Assembly (NCBI RefSeq): GCF_900107035.1 | Contig: NZ_FNOJ01000016.1 | Span: 1-63,038, forward strand | Source: Alicyclobacillus hesperidum | GTDB taxonomy: Bacteria; Bacillota; Bacilli; Alicyclobacillales; Alicyclobacillaceae | DNA length: 63,038 nt | Direction of reading: 5' to 3' | Shown here: positions 33,133-42,524 of the stretch, one piece after another | Layout: each line of letters opens with the position of its first letter | Numbering within the stretch: position 1 is the stretch's first letter | Translations under genes and position numbers: made by a program | Notes under the pieces: model-generated | Seen by the model: only the letters and a program-made list of their open reading frames with translations | What the model was told of the DNA's origin: nothing | Database searches by the model: none

Positions 33133-33276
33133 GTGAAAAAGCGACGAGTGCAGGAAAAGAAGGCAAAGCCACCGAATAGAATGAACAAACAATTCTTAAG
33201 TTTGCTGGTGCTGCTCGCTGGACGCTTCGGAGACTTCGTGAAGCAGGGAGGAGAATGGCTATGGGAACCATCGTGA
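33133..33276 (+). CDS. Possible small protein overlapping the reoY start
   Basis: GTG 33133, 47 residues: a very basic N-terminus (VKKRRVQEKKAKPPNR) followed by a hydrophobic/amphipathic stretch (QFLSLLVLLAGRFGDFV) and GGEWLWEPS. It overlaps the reoY start by 16 bases. The ribosome binding site is poor, but the composition is protein-like. Uncertain. Confidence 0.35.
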   Translation: MKKRRVQEKKAKPPNRMNKQFLSLLVLLAGRFGDFVKQGGEWLWEPS

Positions 33277-33833
33277 CCGTTGCTGAAAAGAAACATTTTC
33301 TGCGCTGGTTTCTGGCCAATTACGATTTGCAAAGTCGTGAGGCGGAAATGCTGCTGCGCTATATGATGACGCGTGAAAACGTGTTGCAACGCGTTCATTT
33401 CGTCGATAACTTCCGTCACTTTTCGCGCGTCATCGTCGTCTCGACAACCTGTGTGCATGTCGCTCCTTTCCGCTACTATCGCCGCAATAAGCCGGTGACT
33501 ACCGATGTGGAACAGGCGTTTATGGATCTGTATCAGCATCCAGATGAGGACATCTATGTAGGACTATTCTTCAAAGACCGTTCATCTTGCCCTGAATTTG
33601 CGTCTGTTCTCGAAGAGCCCGTGCGCACGGACATGGATCCGGCGATGCGCGAAATGCTATCCTTGCAGGCCGAGTGGGTCATTGATCAGGCCTTGCGCGC
33701 CCACCGCCGCGAGGAATTGATGCGAGCAGTCGACGATGCATTGGATTCGGGGGATAGGGCGGCGTTTCTCATCGCGAGCCAGCGGCTCATCGCGTTTGAT
33801 CAAGGTGAATTGACAGCCGCCTCATCTCTGTAA
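33261..33833 (+). CDS. reoY: ReoY/YpiB (UPF0302) family protein
   Basis: ATG 33261 is preferred (AGGGAGG at 33245-33251 is spaced nine); ATG 33255 is too close. 190 residues: FLRWFLANYDLQSREAEMLLRYM and HFVDNFRHFSR then the acidic C-terminal region, as in UPF0302. In Bacillus and Listeria ReoY bridges substrates (MurA control) to ClpCP. In B. subtilis ypiB lies in the same chromosomal neighbourhood as ypjD. Confidence 0.8.
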   Translation: MGTIVTVAEKKHFLRWFLANYDLQSREAEMLLRYMMTRENVLQRVHFVDNFRHFSRVIVVSTTCVHVAPFRYYRRNKPVTTDVEQAFMDLYQHPDEDIYVGLFFKDRSSCPEFASVLEEPVRTDMDPAMREMLSLQAEWVIDQALRAHRREELMRAVDDALDSGDRAAFLIASQRLIAFDQGELTAASSL

Positions 33834-33864
33834 ACCGCTGTGGCAAATCGCAGTCTGTAACCAT

Positions 33865-33894
33865 CAGGTGTCCGGCTGCGGCTGGACACCTTTT
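33865..33894 (+). terminator. Terminator after reoY
   Basis: AGGTGTCC (33866-33873) pairs with GGACACCT (33884-33891), followed by TTTT. It ends + strand transcription before the convergent yitT-like gene. Confidence 0.65.
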
Positions 33895-33944
33895 GTCGAT
33901 GTCGCGCGCGATCCACGCGGGCCTGCGCACTGGCTCTCCCTTAA

Positions 33945-34820
33945 TCACGAAAAGAGTTTACGGCGGCGGCGTGCAACGGATGAGGGTTCTCCGTCGTATG
34001 TAAAGCCTTCTCCCAGCACTTCGTGTACAGGGTTGACGGTAACGAATGCGGTCGGATCGACCTCCGAGATGATTCGCTGGACGCGCATGACTTCCTCCCG
34101 CGACACGACACAATAGATGACCTGGCGAGCTGTGCCTGTGTAGCCCCCACGCGCTTGTAGCAAGGTCGTACCGCGGTCTAATTGCTTGTGAATTTCGGCC
34201 GCAATTTCTTCGTGTTTGTCCGAAACAATCATGACCGCTCGTCCACTCGATGCCCCTTCAATCACAAAGTCGATCACGCGGCTCGACACAAACAGTGCGA
34301 CGAGTGAGTACATCGCGACTTCCTTACCGATGATCACCATGACGAGCAGGATGACGATGAAGTCGATGGCGAACAGCGTTTTGCCCATGCCGAGCCCTCG
34401 GTAGTGGCGCAGAATGCGAGCGATGATGTCCGAACCCCCGGTTGTTCCCCCTGTACGAAAGATGAGGCCAAGGCCAATACCTGTGATCACGCCGGCATAG
34501 AGCGCGGCGAGCAGCGGATCGTGCGTCGGCACTTGTAGATGCCTCGTCGCTTCCGTGAACACGGACACGCCGATGACGCCAACCGCCGTTTTGAGGACAA
34601 ATTCATGTCCAAACAGCCGCCAGGCGACGATAAGCAACGGGATGTTCAAGATAAAAAATGACACGCCAACCTGAATATGCAACTTGTACAAGAGTAGCAG
34701 TGAGACGCCGACAAAGCCACCTTCCGCGAGGTGGTTGGCGACAAGAAAGCCGTTGAGGCCAAGCGAATAAATGAATGCGCCAAGGACAATCATGAACCAT
34801 TGGACCGATTTTTGAACCAT
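33945..34820 (-). CDS. YitT-family membrane protein
   Basis: ATG at 34820 with AGAGG just upstream. 291 residues: five or six spans in the N-terminal 170 residues with FRTGGTTGGSDIIARIL, the family signature, followed by a soluble DUF2179 domain (RAVMIVSDKHEEIAAEI...GGYTGTARQVIYCVV). Function of the family is unknown; some members affect transport. A -10 (TATAAT at 34886-34881 on the - strand) lies upstream. Confidence 0.8.
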   Translation of the reverse strand: MVQKSVQWFMIVLGAFIYSLGLNGFLVANHLAEGGFVGVSLLLLYKLHIQVGVSFFILNIPLLIVAWRLFGHEFVLKTAVGVIGVSVFTEATRHLQVPTHDPLLAALYAGVITGIGLGLIFRTGGTTGGSDIIARILRHYRGLGMGKTLFAIDFIVILLVMVIIGKEVAMYSLVALFVSSRVIDFVIEGASSGRAVMIVSDKHEEIAAEIHKQLDRGTTLLQARGGYTGTARQVIYCVVSREEVMRVQRIISEVDPTAFVTVNPVHEVLGEGFTYDGEPSSVARRRRKLFS

Positions 34821-34901
34821 CCTCTGGACCCCTTTGAAACATCGCTCATCACCGAGTCAATGTCACCTGAGTTCCATGGTATTATACGGGCTTAGGCCAA
34901 A

Positions 34902-35945
34902 TTACCGCAATCTTGCTCGTGCCATCACGAGCATGCTTAAGAACCAAAGCGATACCCACCCGAAGGCGGTGTATGCATACGCCACGATGGCGCGAAAGCC
35001 AAAGTGGCTTAACAGCCCTGCTGCCACGAGCGCGATTAGGCTTGCAAGCAACACGTGACGTCGCGATCGCGCAACGGTGGCCGCCATGCTGTAGATGTTG
35101 CCGACGAGCGTCGAATAGATTTCGCCAAAGAGAACGGCGATAAACAAGGCGGTCAGCCATCTCGGAAACTGCGCCGCAATATAGCCCATTGGGATGGCAT
35201 ATTCGCCAATCTGGGGCATGTAGGCGAATAAGCTGAACGCGACACAGGCGAGGAGCCCGCCTAGTCCTAGGGCGCCAAGCAGTGCTCCTTGCGAGAGCAC
35301 TTTGCGGGAGCGGATTTGCCCACCTAACGGCACGAGCACACCAATGGATAAACCGATGTTCAATGAGGCGTACAGCAAGGCGTTCAACCACACCGGCAAT
35401 CCAAATTGATTGGTAATACCAAGCGGGTGAAACGCGTGTTCGAAGCCGTTTCTGAAAAGTGCAGTGTGTGCTGTAACGAATAGCACAAACGCCGTCAACG
35501 ATGGGACAATCAAGGTATTGACCTTGAGCAACCCGTTCATGCCAAACATCATCGTCCACATCGTTACCGCAATACCAATGACCACACCAAGCGAGAATGG
35601 CAACCCGAGGCGCTCGCGAAACAGTTCTCCTGTACCCGCCAGCATCGCTACCGTCGTACCAAACAACATGACCAAAACCACGCCGTCCATCGCCTGCGCG
35701 AGCCGCGGCGGGAACACGTAGGTGGTCAGATCGCGAAACGACTTGGCGCCTAGTTTCGCGCCTAGGGCCATTAGCCGATAACCTAGCCAGGCGAAGACGA
35801 GGGTGACAAGTCCAATGGATGCGTAGGCGACCATGCCGTACTGTGCGAAGAATTGATAGATTTCCCGACCTGAAGCAAAGCCCGCGCCAACGACCGTGCC
35901 AATGTATACACATGCAACTTGCAGGGTCAGCCATCGCGATCGCAT
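34902..35945 (-). CDS. YkvI-like membrane transporter
   Basis: ATG at 35945 with GGGAGGG on the - strand; the frame is open upstream without start support. 347 residues, about ten spans, with VYIGTVVGAGFASGREIYQF near the N-terminus, the glycine-rich first helix of APC-fold transporters and the YkvI (COG3949) family. The substrate is unknown. Confidence 0.75.
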   Translation of the reverse strand: MRSRWLTLQVACVYIGTVVGAGFASGREIYQFFAQYGMVAYASIGLVTLVFAWLGYRLMALGAKLGAKSFRDLTTYVFPPRLAQAMDGVVLVMLFGTTVAMLAGTGELFRERLGLPFSLGVVIGIAVTMWTMMFGMNGLLKVNTLIVPSLTAFVLFVTAHTALFRNGFEHAFHPLGITNQFGLPVWLNALLYASLNIGLSIGVLVPLGGQIRSRKVLSQGALLGALGLGGLLACVAFSLFAYMPQIGEYAIPMGYIAAQFPRWLTALFIAVLFGEIYSTLVGNIYSMAATVARSRRHVLLASLIALVAAGLLSHFGFRAIVAYAYTAFGWVSLWFLSMLVMARARLR

Positions 35946-36122
35946 TGTCCATCCCTCCCAAATCCTTCTGAATTTATATGGACACTCTCGCCGAATCATG
36001 ACGACGTGGACATGTTCCTAGCGCGTCGCCAATATACATCTACTGCGTGTCCAAGCCTGGCCGGGCGGGACCGAAGACAACCGTACATTCGCGCTGCGGC
36101 GGCGCGCAAGGAGGATGTTGGG

Positions 36123-36932
36123 ATGACCGCACTTCAAGCAGTGATCATGGGAATTGTCCAAGGGATCACAGAGTTTTTGCCCATCAGCAGTTCCGGCCAT
36201 ATCGTGTTATTCGAAAAACTGATGCACGTGCAAGTGGAACAGGATACCTTGTTCATCTTGCTCCTACACATCGGAACGCTGATGGCAGTCGCATATGCGA
36301 TGCGCAAAGAAGTGGTTTGGCTGTGGAAACACCCGAGGTCTCGCGTAACGTGGATGGTCCTGGTGGCGTTGCTGCCCACCGCAGTGATTGGTGCCTTGTG
36401 CGAGGAATGGTTTGATAACCTGTTTGAGTCGGGCGTGACGATTGGCCTCGAGTTCGTCGTGACCGGTATCATCTTGTGGTGGATCGACTCCATTGAGGCC
36501 GGACCAAAGACAGAATCGTCCATGGCGCTAGCCGATAGCCTGTGGATTGGCACATTGCAAGGCATCGCCATCCTGCCAGCACTGTCCCGTTCCGGGTTGA
36601 CGATCGCCGGCGGCTTATGGCGCGGTATGGATCGCATGGCGGCGACGCGGTTTTCGTTTTTGTTATCGATCCCGGCGATTCTCGGCGGCACGCTGGTTAA
36701 GCTCGACGACATCGTCGAGGCACCGGCAAAGGCGTTGATGTTACCATGGGGAGAGATGCTGTTGGGCGCACTGGCGGCGGCGGTTGCAGGGTACTTCTCC
36801 GTTCGCTGGACGACGTGGCTGGTGGCGCGTTGCAAAATGCGTGTGTTCGCTGTGTATACCTTCGCGATTGCCGCTTTCATCCTGTACGATCAACTGTTCG
36901 CTCACCGCTGGTTTCCACCTCTTGTACACTGA
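36123..36932 (+). CDS. uppP: Undecaprenyl-diphosphate phosphatase
   Basis: ATG 36123 with AAGGAGG at 36109-36115. 269 residues, multi-span BacA/UppP family: GITEFLPISSSGH with the conserved Glu and Ser-rich motif, and ALSRSGLTIAGGL with the catalytic Arg. Recycles C55-PP for wall synthesis; confers bacitracin tolerance in known cases. Confidence 0.9.
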   Translation: MTALQAVIMGIVQGITEFLPISSSGHIVLFEKLMHVQVEQDTLFILLLHIGTLMAVAYAMRKEVVWLWKHPRSRVTWMVLVALLPTAVIGALCEEWFDNLFESGVTIGLEFVVTGIILWWIDSIEAGPKTESSMALADSLWIGTLQGIAILPALSRSGLTIAGGLWRGMDRMAATRFSFLLSIPAILGGTLVKLDDIVEAPAKALMLPWGEMLLGALAAAVAGYFSVRWTTWLVARCKMRVFAVYTFAIAAFILYDQLFAHRWFPPLVH

Positions 36933-36950
36933 GCGCGGAGCAAGCGCACG

Positions 36951-36996
36951 ACGAAGGGCGAACCTGGGGCAGATTTCCCTGGGTTCGCCTTCTTCG
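36951..36996. terminator. Bidirectional terminator between uppP and ylbJ
   Basis: ACGAAGGGCGAACC (36951-36964) pairs with GGTTCGCCTTCTTCGT (36982-36997) with a small TT bulge. The stem is long, T-rich on the 3' side and lies between convergent genes. Confidence 0.6.
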
Positions 36997-37137
36997 TTGG
37001 CGAATAAGGACTGGGGGACAGGTAAGGCCATAGCTTTACTGTCCGTTCCGTTGTTCTGTAGACCCATACGAAAACCGGCGGCTCGTGGCATGAGCAGCCG
37101 GCTAGGTTACCGTGTGCTGTTTTCTTATACGAGGAGC

Positions 37138-38409
37138 TTACTTGATGCGGGCGTAAAAGCGGATGATGCGCAGGCGCTTGGCCATGGCAAAGACAAACGA
37201 ACAAGCGAGCAAGACGACCAACCCCATTAACCATAGAGACAACCCCGATGAAGCGATTTGCCAAAACGAATGCGTTCCTTCCGCTGTCAACACTGCTGTG
37301 TGCTCTGTGAGTGGCGCCATCGCTCGTGCGGCTTCGCGGCCCATGCCAGACAGGTAGAGAACGACGGTAATGAGCGCAGCGAGAAATGCGTGCAAAAAGC
37401 GCGCGATAAAATACGGTTTCATACGAATATCTGTGTTTGTCAATACGCTTGCCACCTGTGCATGTACGCTCAGCCCGCTCCATGCGATGATCCCGCTGAC
37501 CAGGGCGAGCCGCTGTAACAGTGGCGCGTGGACCGCTGCAGCCTGGGCGCTGCCGATGTCCAATTCAAGCGCGCCCGCCAACGTTGGACCGACAAGCCCG
37601 CCGTGGATATGAAACAGATGGTAAATGAGAGCGACTGGCCAACCAATCACGGCCATAATGCCGCTGATGTGAAGAATTTCGATGAGCACTGCGAAAAACA
37701 CGATAAACCCAGAGATCATGAGAATGGTCTGAACCGACTCACTTACGGCATTACCAAGAAGTTTGCCGAAGGGACGACCATCTTGTTCCCGTGCGGCCAA
37801 CATTTCTTGGAATGCACGAACGAGAATGTTGCCTTGGGTACGGATTTCTTCACGCTCCTGCATTTCTTTTAGGTGCGTGGGATCTTTGCGCCCCCAAAAC
37901 TTAAAAGCCACACCGACGAGGAACGATGAAATGTAGTGTGCGAGAGCGAGTAGACCGCCTAAGGCTGGCGACTTGAACATGCCGACGGCGACTGCGCCAA
38001 ACATAAATAGCGGATCGGCTGTGTTCGTGAAGGCAAGCAACCGCTCTCCTTCAATCCTCGTACATTGATTGGTTTCGCGGAAACGGGCGGTGATCACAGC
38101 GTCCATAGGGTAGCCTGCGGCCAATCCCATCGACAGAGCAAACGCACCAACACCAGGAACGCTAAATAGTGGGCGCATCAGTGGTTCGAGCAACACCCCA
38201 AAGCCGCGTACAACTCCCAATCCGAGCAATAATTCGGAAACAATAAAAAATGGGAGTAGCGATGGGATGATGATCTCCCAACAGACTTTCAACCCTTCCA
38301 TACCCGCTTCATAGCCCGCTTTTGGGTACACGACGAGGGCGAGTGTGAAGATTACAGCCATGGTCGCCAGGATGACCGTGAAAACTCGCCCCTTTTTTTC
38401 TTTGCCCAA
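37138..38409 (-). CDS. ylbJ: Sporulation integral membrane protein YlbJ
   Basis: TTG at 38409 is chosen: AAGGAG lies seven bases upstream on the - strand and the protein then has the usual length (423 residues; YlbJ is about 410). Ten or so spans, with nucleoside-transporter-gate-like segments (PSLLPFFIVSELLLGLG, SMGLAAGYPMDAV, FTNTADPLFMFGAVAVGM). In Bacillus YlbJ is made in the mother cell and is needed for normal spore cortex. Supports a spore-forming host. Confidence 0.85.
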   Translation of the reverse strand: MGKEKKGRVFTVILATMAVIFTLALVVYPKAGYEAGMEGLKVCWEIIIPSLLPFFIVSELLLGLGVVRGFGVLLEPLMRPLFSVPGVGAFALSMGLAAGYPMDAVITARFRETNQCTRIEGERLLAFTNTADPLFMFGAVAVGMFKSPALGGLLALAHYISSFLVGVAFKFWGRKDPTHLKEMQEREEIRTQGNILVRAFQEMLAAREQDGRPFGKLLGNAVSESVQTILMISGFIVFFAVLIEILHISGIMAVIGWPVALIYHLFHIHGGLVGPTLAGALELDIGSAQAAAVHAPLLQRLALVSGIIAWSGLSVHAQVASVLTNTDIRMKPYFIARFLHAFLAALITVVLYLSGMGREAARAMAPLTEHTAVLTAEGTHSFWQIASSGLSLWLMGLVVLLACSFVFAMAKRLRIIRFYARIK

Positions 38410-38516
38410 ACGATTCACTCCTTCTTGGCAACCAGTCGGCATGCCGGGCTGGTCCAAAATCGTCCTTACATGCTTATGACAAGCAGGCGCTTTTATGTTT
38501 GTGCAAGCTTGTCCGC

Positions 38517-38522
38517 TATAAT
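38517..38522 (+). promoter_or_regulatory. -10 element ahead of ypjD
   Basis: TATAAT at 38517-38522, 24 bases before the ATG at 38546; the -35 region (TATGTT/TTTATG) is poor. Transcription would start about 38529. Confidence 0.4.
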
Positions 38523-38545
38523 GAAGAGTCAAGGGGGACGGGACG

Positions 38546-38878
38546 ATGCACTTGCGGGAAGTACAAGGTCGCGTTGACGCGTACATCAGCCAATTTCGCG
38601 AAGGTTACTTTCAGCCGATGACCTTGGTTGTTCGCTTAGCCGAGGAACTGGGAGAATTGGCACGGGAGATCAACCATCACTATGGCGAGAAGCCAAAGAA
38701 GAAAGACGAACCCGAAGGCGACATCGCCCTTGAATTGGGGGACTTATTGTTCGTCCTTACCTGCCTTGCGAATCGGCTCGACATTGACATGGAGAAGGCC
38801 TTTTTAGCAGTCATGGAGAAGTTTGAAACGCGCGATAAGGATCGCTGGACGCGAATTGGGGAACCGCAACAACCCTAA
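38546..38878 (+). CDS. MazG-like nucleotide pyrophosphohydrolase (YpjD)
   Basis: ATG 38546 with AAGGGGG upstream. 110 residues of the MazG fold: RLAEELGELAREINHHYG and ALELGDLLFVLTCLANRL give the ExxE...ExxD metal-binding set. Hydrolyses NTPs, probably to cleanse the pool. B. subtilis ypjD likewise precedes dapB. Confidence 0.85.
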   Translation: MHLREVQGRVDAYISQFREGYFQPMTLVVRLAEELGELAREINHHYGEKPKKKDEPEGDIALELGDLLFVLTCLANRLDIDMEKAFLAVMEKFETRDKDRWTRIGEPQQP

Positions 38879-38945
38879 TTGCGACTTAGGCTTTGGTACA
38901 CACCTTGTCCGGTACGCCTCCGTAAGATGGACGGAGGTGATTTCC

Positions 38946-39434
38946 ATGGACGAGAAGCGGTTTGTTCAATCGGCGTATGCGTACATTTACCTGGGGTTGT
39001 ACGACGCTGCCCTCGAAGCGTTCGCACGCGCCATTTTGACGAACCCTGACAATCCGGAACTGTACTATCGCGGATCGATCACGGCGCGTCGCAATGATCG
39101 CTTACGCTTGGCTGACCACTGGGCCAAACAGGCGGCGCTGATTGCGCCAGGCAATCGATTGTATGCCGAACACTGGCAATCTGTGCATGCGTCGCGGTTG
39201 GTCGCCGTCGCTCGCCGGGCTATCGTGCGGGGACGAAAAGCCTTGGCTACGCGCTTACTCGCACAGGCTGCCGTGCTCGATCCGCTCAATCCAGAAGCGA
39301 GTCAATTGTTGGCCACCGTTGGGGCTGATGAAAGACTTGTCGCGAAAAGCTACGTACTAGAGAGCGAGGAATCGAACGGTGACAGAACATCCAATACGCG
39401 TCGCCATCGCTGGTGCGACGGGGCGCATGGGTAG
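38946..39434 (+). CDS. TPR protein between ypjD and dapB
   Basis: ATG 38946 with GGAGGTG upstream. 162 residues with two or three tetratricopeptide-like helix pairs (AYAYIYLGLYDAALEAFARAI, ITARRNDRLRLADHWAKQAALI, KALATRLLAQAAVLDPLNPEA). Its last 56 bases overlap the start of dapB in another frame. Function unknown. Confidence 0.65.
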   Translation: MDEKRFVQSAYAYIYLGLYDAALEAFARAILTNPDNPELYYRGSITARRNDRLRLADHWAKQAALIAPGNRLYAEHWQSVHASRLVAVARRAIVRGRKALATRLLAQAAVLDPLNPEASQLLATVGADERLVAKSYVLESEESNGDRTSNTRRHRWCDGAHG

Positions 39435-40104
39435 CACTGCGGTGCAGGCGATTGCCAATGCACAGGGGCTTAGCATCGCCGGTTTGCTTGTACATCGTGC
39501 AAACGAGGGCGTACTGGAGAGCCTTGATAGATTCGGACAGGTCTATGTCGATCCGCAAACGCTCATCGACACGGAGCATCCAGACGTGTGGCTGGATCTG
39601 ACGACACCGAAGTCCGTCGTGCGACACATCGATCTCGCCATCGCTGCGAATATCCGGCCTGTGGTCGGTGCGACTGGCTACAGCGACGCCGATATCGCAC
39701 GTTGGCAGGCGGAGGCGGCCAAGGCATCGCTAGGCGGGCTCATTTGCCCGAACTTCGCCATCGGCGCACTGTTGATGATGCGCTTCGCAAAAGAGGCCGC
39801 ACGCTGGATGGAGCGGGCGGAAATCATTGAGCTTCACCACGCGCAAAAACTGGACATGCCCTCTGGTACGTCGCTGCGCACGCGCGACGCGATGGGTGTC
39901 GACTACGACGTGCCGATTCATAGCGTGCGCCTACCAGGCCTCGTTGCCCATCAGGAAGTCATTTTCGGGGGTGTCGGGGAAACCTTGACGATTCGCCACG
40001 ACTCGTTAAGCCGTGAAAGCTTTATGCCTGGCGTATTGCTTGCGTGCCGCAGGGTGGTCGAACTGAACCAGGTTCTTTATGGCCTCGAACACCTGCTTTG
40101 GTAG
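39379..40104 (+). CDS. dapB: 4-hydroxy-tetrahydrodipicolinate reductase
   Basis: GTG 39379 inside the TPR gene. 241 residues: VAIAGATGRMGSTAVQA NAD(P)-binding loop, VGATGYSDADI, and the catalytic ELHHAQKLDMPSGTS. Shorter than the B. subtilis enzyme (267): the stretch between the PSGT motif and RLPGLVAHQEVIFGG is reduced to about 18 residues. Lysine/diaminopimelate pathway. Confidence 0.9.
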   Translation: MTEHPIRVAIAGATGRMGSTAVQAIANAQGLSIAGLLVHRANEGVLESLDRFGQVYVDPQTLIDTEHPDVWLDLTTPKSVVRHIDLAIAANIRPVVGATGYSDADIARWQAEAAKASLGGLICPNFAIGALLMMRFAKEAARWMERAEIIELHHAQKLDMPSGTSLRTRDAMGVDYDVPIHSVRLPGLVAHQEVIFGGVGETLTIRHDSLSRESFMPGVLLACRRVVELNQVLYGLEHLLW

Positions 40105-40152
40105 GTCGAGAACGAGAGATGTATCGCGATCGAACAAAAAGGGGGGAGACTT

Positions 40153-41271
40153 GTGCGGATCGGAATCAGTTGTTATCCGACGGTGGGTGGATCCGGCGCC
40201 GTTGCGACGGAGTTGGGTAAGGCTCTCGCCAAGCGCGGGCATGAGGTTCATTTTATCGTCACCGATGTGCCGTTCCGGCTCGGCACATTCGTGGAGCACG
40301 TCTACATACACCAGATGGACACCGTCACATATCCCGTTTTGCGTACACCACCATACGATTTCTCCCTGGCCGCTTTGATGGCGAAGGTTATTGACGAGCA
40401 TCAATTGGATGTACTGCATGCGCACTACGCTCTCCCGTTTGCCGTGTGTGCGCACCTTGCACAGGAAATGGCCCACCACCCGGCTAAGGTTGTCACGACG
40501 TTACACGGCACCGATGTGACGGTTCTGGCTCAGGACACGAGCCTTAAACAGGTCATTAAGCTCGGCATCGAGCGAAGTGACGCGGTGACCGCCGTCAGTG
40601 AGAGTTTGATTGGGCAGACGCGCGAGCTGTTTGAGACCAATAAGCCTATCCGTTGTGTGTACAACTTTATCGATCCCGATGTCTTTCAGCCCCAGTGTGG
40701 GCAATCGGTCCGGAAATCACTGGCGCGACCCGGGGAGCGTGTGCTCTTACATATTTCGAACTTCCGGCCTGTCAAGCGAATTCAAGACGTGATCGACGTC
40801 TTTGCGCGTGTGCAGACACAGGTAGCCGCTCGCCTCGTGATGGTCGGCGAAGGCCCGGAGTACAACGAAGCGCGCAACCAAGTTGAACGTCTGCGCCTAG
40901 GCGACAAGGTGGACTTTCTCGGTAGACAAGACGAGGTCGCGCCGCTTGTCGCGGCGGCAGATTTGCTTCTGTTGCCGTCCTCGAAGGAAAGTTTCGGGCT
41001 CGTGGCGCTCGAAGCCATGGCATGCCAGATCCCCGTGATCGGCACGTTTGCAGGCGGCATCCCGGAGGTCGTATTGCACGGGCAAACTGGATTCCTATCG
41101 CCGATTGGGGATGTCGAGGAAATGGCCGCCCACGCTGTCCGACTGTTGACGGACGGCGCGCTCTATCGGCGGTTCGCCGAGGCTTCACGCAGGCGCGCTG
41201 TAGAACATTTTCACATCGCGGACAAGGTTGCGGAGTACGAACAACTCTATCGCGAGGTATGTAGCCAATGA
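40153..41271 (+). CDS. bshA: N-acetylglucosaminyl L-malate synthase (bacillithiol)
   Basis: GTG 40153 with AAAGGGGGGAG upstream. 372 residues, GT4 family: CYPTVGGSGAVATELGKAL at the start, VLHAHYALPFAV, TTLHGTDVT, and PSSKESFGLVALEAMACQIP near the C-terminus. First step of bacillithiol synthesis. The B. subtilis neighbours mgsA and bshB1 are missing here. Confidence 0.9.
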   Translation: MRIGISCYPTVGGSGAVATELGKALAKRGHEVHFIVTDVPFRLGTFVEHVYIHQMDTVTYPVLRTPPYDFSLAALMAKVIDEHQLDVLHAHYALPFAVCAHLAQEMAHHPAKVVTTLHGTDVTVLAQDTSLKQVIKLGIERSDAVTAVSESLIGQTRELFETNKPIRCVYNFIDPDVFQPQCGQSVRKSLARPGERVLLHISNFRPVKRIQDVIDVFARVQTQVAARLVMVGEGPEYNEARNQVERLRLGDKVDFLGRQDEVAPLVAAADLLLLPSSKESFGLVALEAMACQIPVIGTFAGGIPEVVLHGQTGFLSPIGDVEEMAAHAVRLLTDGALYRRFAEASRRRAVEHFHIADKVAEYEQLYREVCSQ

Positions 41272-42524
41272 AAGAGGGGCGATGGCTCGTCCCCCCCGCC
41301 GTACGACCGGTCCTAAAGGCACTTGCCGCCGCCGGACACGACAGTTATCTGGTAGGAGGGGCAGTGCGCGACATCGTGTTGGGACGCTCCCCGCATGATC
41401 TCGATGTCGCGACGAGTGCCCGGCCGGAGGAGATCAAACGTCTCTTTGCCCGCACGATTGACACGGGGATTCGCCATGGCACGGTGGCAGTTGGCACCGA
41501 AGACGGTTGGATTGAAGTGACGACCTTTCGCTCCGATGGACCCTACCTGGACGGCAGGCATCCGCAATATGTCGTGTTCGAAAGCCGCTTGGAATCGGAT
41601 CTCGCTCGGCGAGACTTTACCATGAACGCAATGGCGCTCACCATGGATGGCGAGTTGGTCGATCCGTTTGGCGGGCGCAGCGACTTGCAACTCGGCCGCT
41701 TGGCCTGTGTCGGAGATCCGCAGCGGCGCTTTCGCGAAGATGGGCTACGTCTGATGCGCGCATTGCGTTTTGCGGTGACCTATGATCTCGAGCTCGCCCC
41801 TGCGACGAAAGCTGCTCTCTGGGAGGTATGCGATGCCATTCGCCCGGTGGCCAAAGAGCGGATTGGCCAGGAGCTATTGCGGCTCAGCGAAGGGCATTGG
41901 TATCGGCGAATCGAGCTTTTGGCAGGTTGTCCGCTTTGGCAAACGATTGGCGGCCCGCTTGCTCTGTTGCCAATAGCCGTCGCAGCGATTCGCCAACGAT
42001 ATCGCCCGATGCAGGTGGATGCCCCGCCACCGACGGGTCTGCCCGCGATCGCGCTCTGGTACGCCATGGTCGACGGCGGCCCCCAACACGCGTACCAATT
42101 GGCGTTGCAGTTTGCGCTAGGGCGACGGCAGGCGCTGTGGTTGCGCGCGGCTACGACACTGATCCAACGACTCGTGTGTGATTCCACGCACAGTTGGTCT
42201 GCCGCCGATCTGTTTGCCACCAATCGCGAAGTTGCTCAAGAGGCTGCCTACGCATGCGCCTGGTTGTTTGCCGATACGCCCGAAGTCGTCCGCGGTGCAT
42301 GGCGTGCCATCGAACAGCAGCCGCTGTGGACCCTGGCCGATCTCGCCGTGAGTGGCCGAGAACTGCAGGCGCTTGGTGCCAATGGCAAAGACATTGGGCG
42401 TCTGTTGACGATTCTGCGCGATGCAGTGCTCGCTCGTGAGGTCGCCAATACACGCGAAGCGCTCATGGCGCTGGCGGCTCGCGAACGAGTGCGGCTGCAT
42501 GCGGAAAAGGGGGAGGAATCATGA
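41268..42524 (+). CDS. cca: CCA tRNA nucleotidyltransferase
   Basis: ATG 41268 overlaps the bshA stop. 418 residues: LVGGAVRDIVLGRSPHDLDVAT nucleotidyltransferase motif with the catalytic DLD, ARRDFTMNAMA, and REDGLRLMRALRFA. Adds CCA to tRNA 3' ends. Followed directly by birA (overlap of four bases), as in Bacillus. Confidence 0.93.
   Translation: MKEGRWLVPPAVRPVLKALAAAGHDSYLVGGAVRDIVLGRSPHDLDVATSARPEEIKRLFARTIDTGIRHGTVAVGTEDGWIEVTTFRSDGPYLDGRHPQYVVFESRLESDLARRDFTMNAMALTMDGELVDPFGGRSDLQLGRLACVGDPQRRFREDGLRLMRALRFAVTYDLELAPATKAALWEVCDAIRPVAKERIGQELLRLSEGHWYRRIELLAGCPLWQTIGGPLALLPIAVAAIRQRYRPMQVDAPPPTGLPAIALWYAMVDGGPQHAYQLALQFALGRRQALWLRAATTLIQRLVCDSTHSWSAADLFATNREVAQEAAYACAWLFADTPEVVRGAWRAIEQQPLWTLADLAVSGRELQALGANGKDIGRLLTILRDAVLAREVANTREALMALAARERVRLHAEKGEES

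Noticed and set aside
34882-35961. 359-residue open frame on the - strand overlapping the YkvI gene
   Set aside because: Frame-shifted shadow rich in Arg, Trp and Cys. The 34902-35945 frame has the membrane spans and the family motif.
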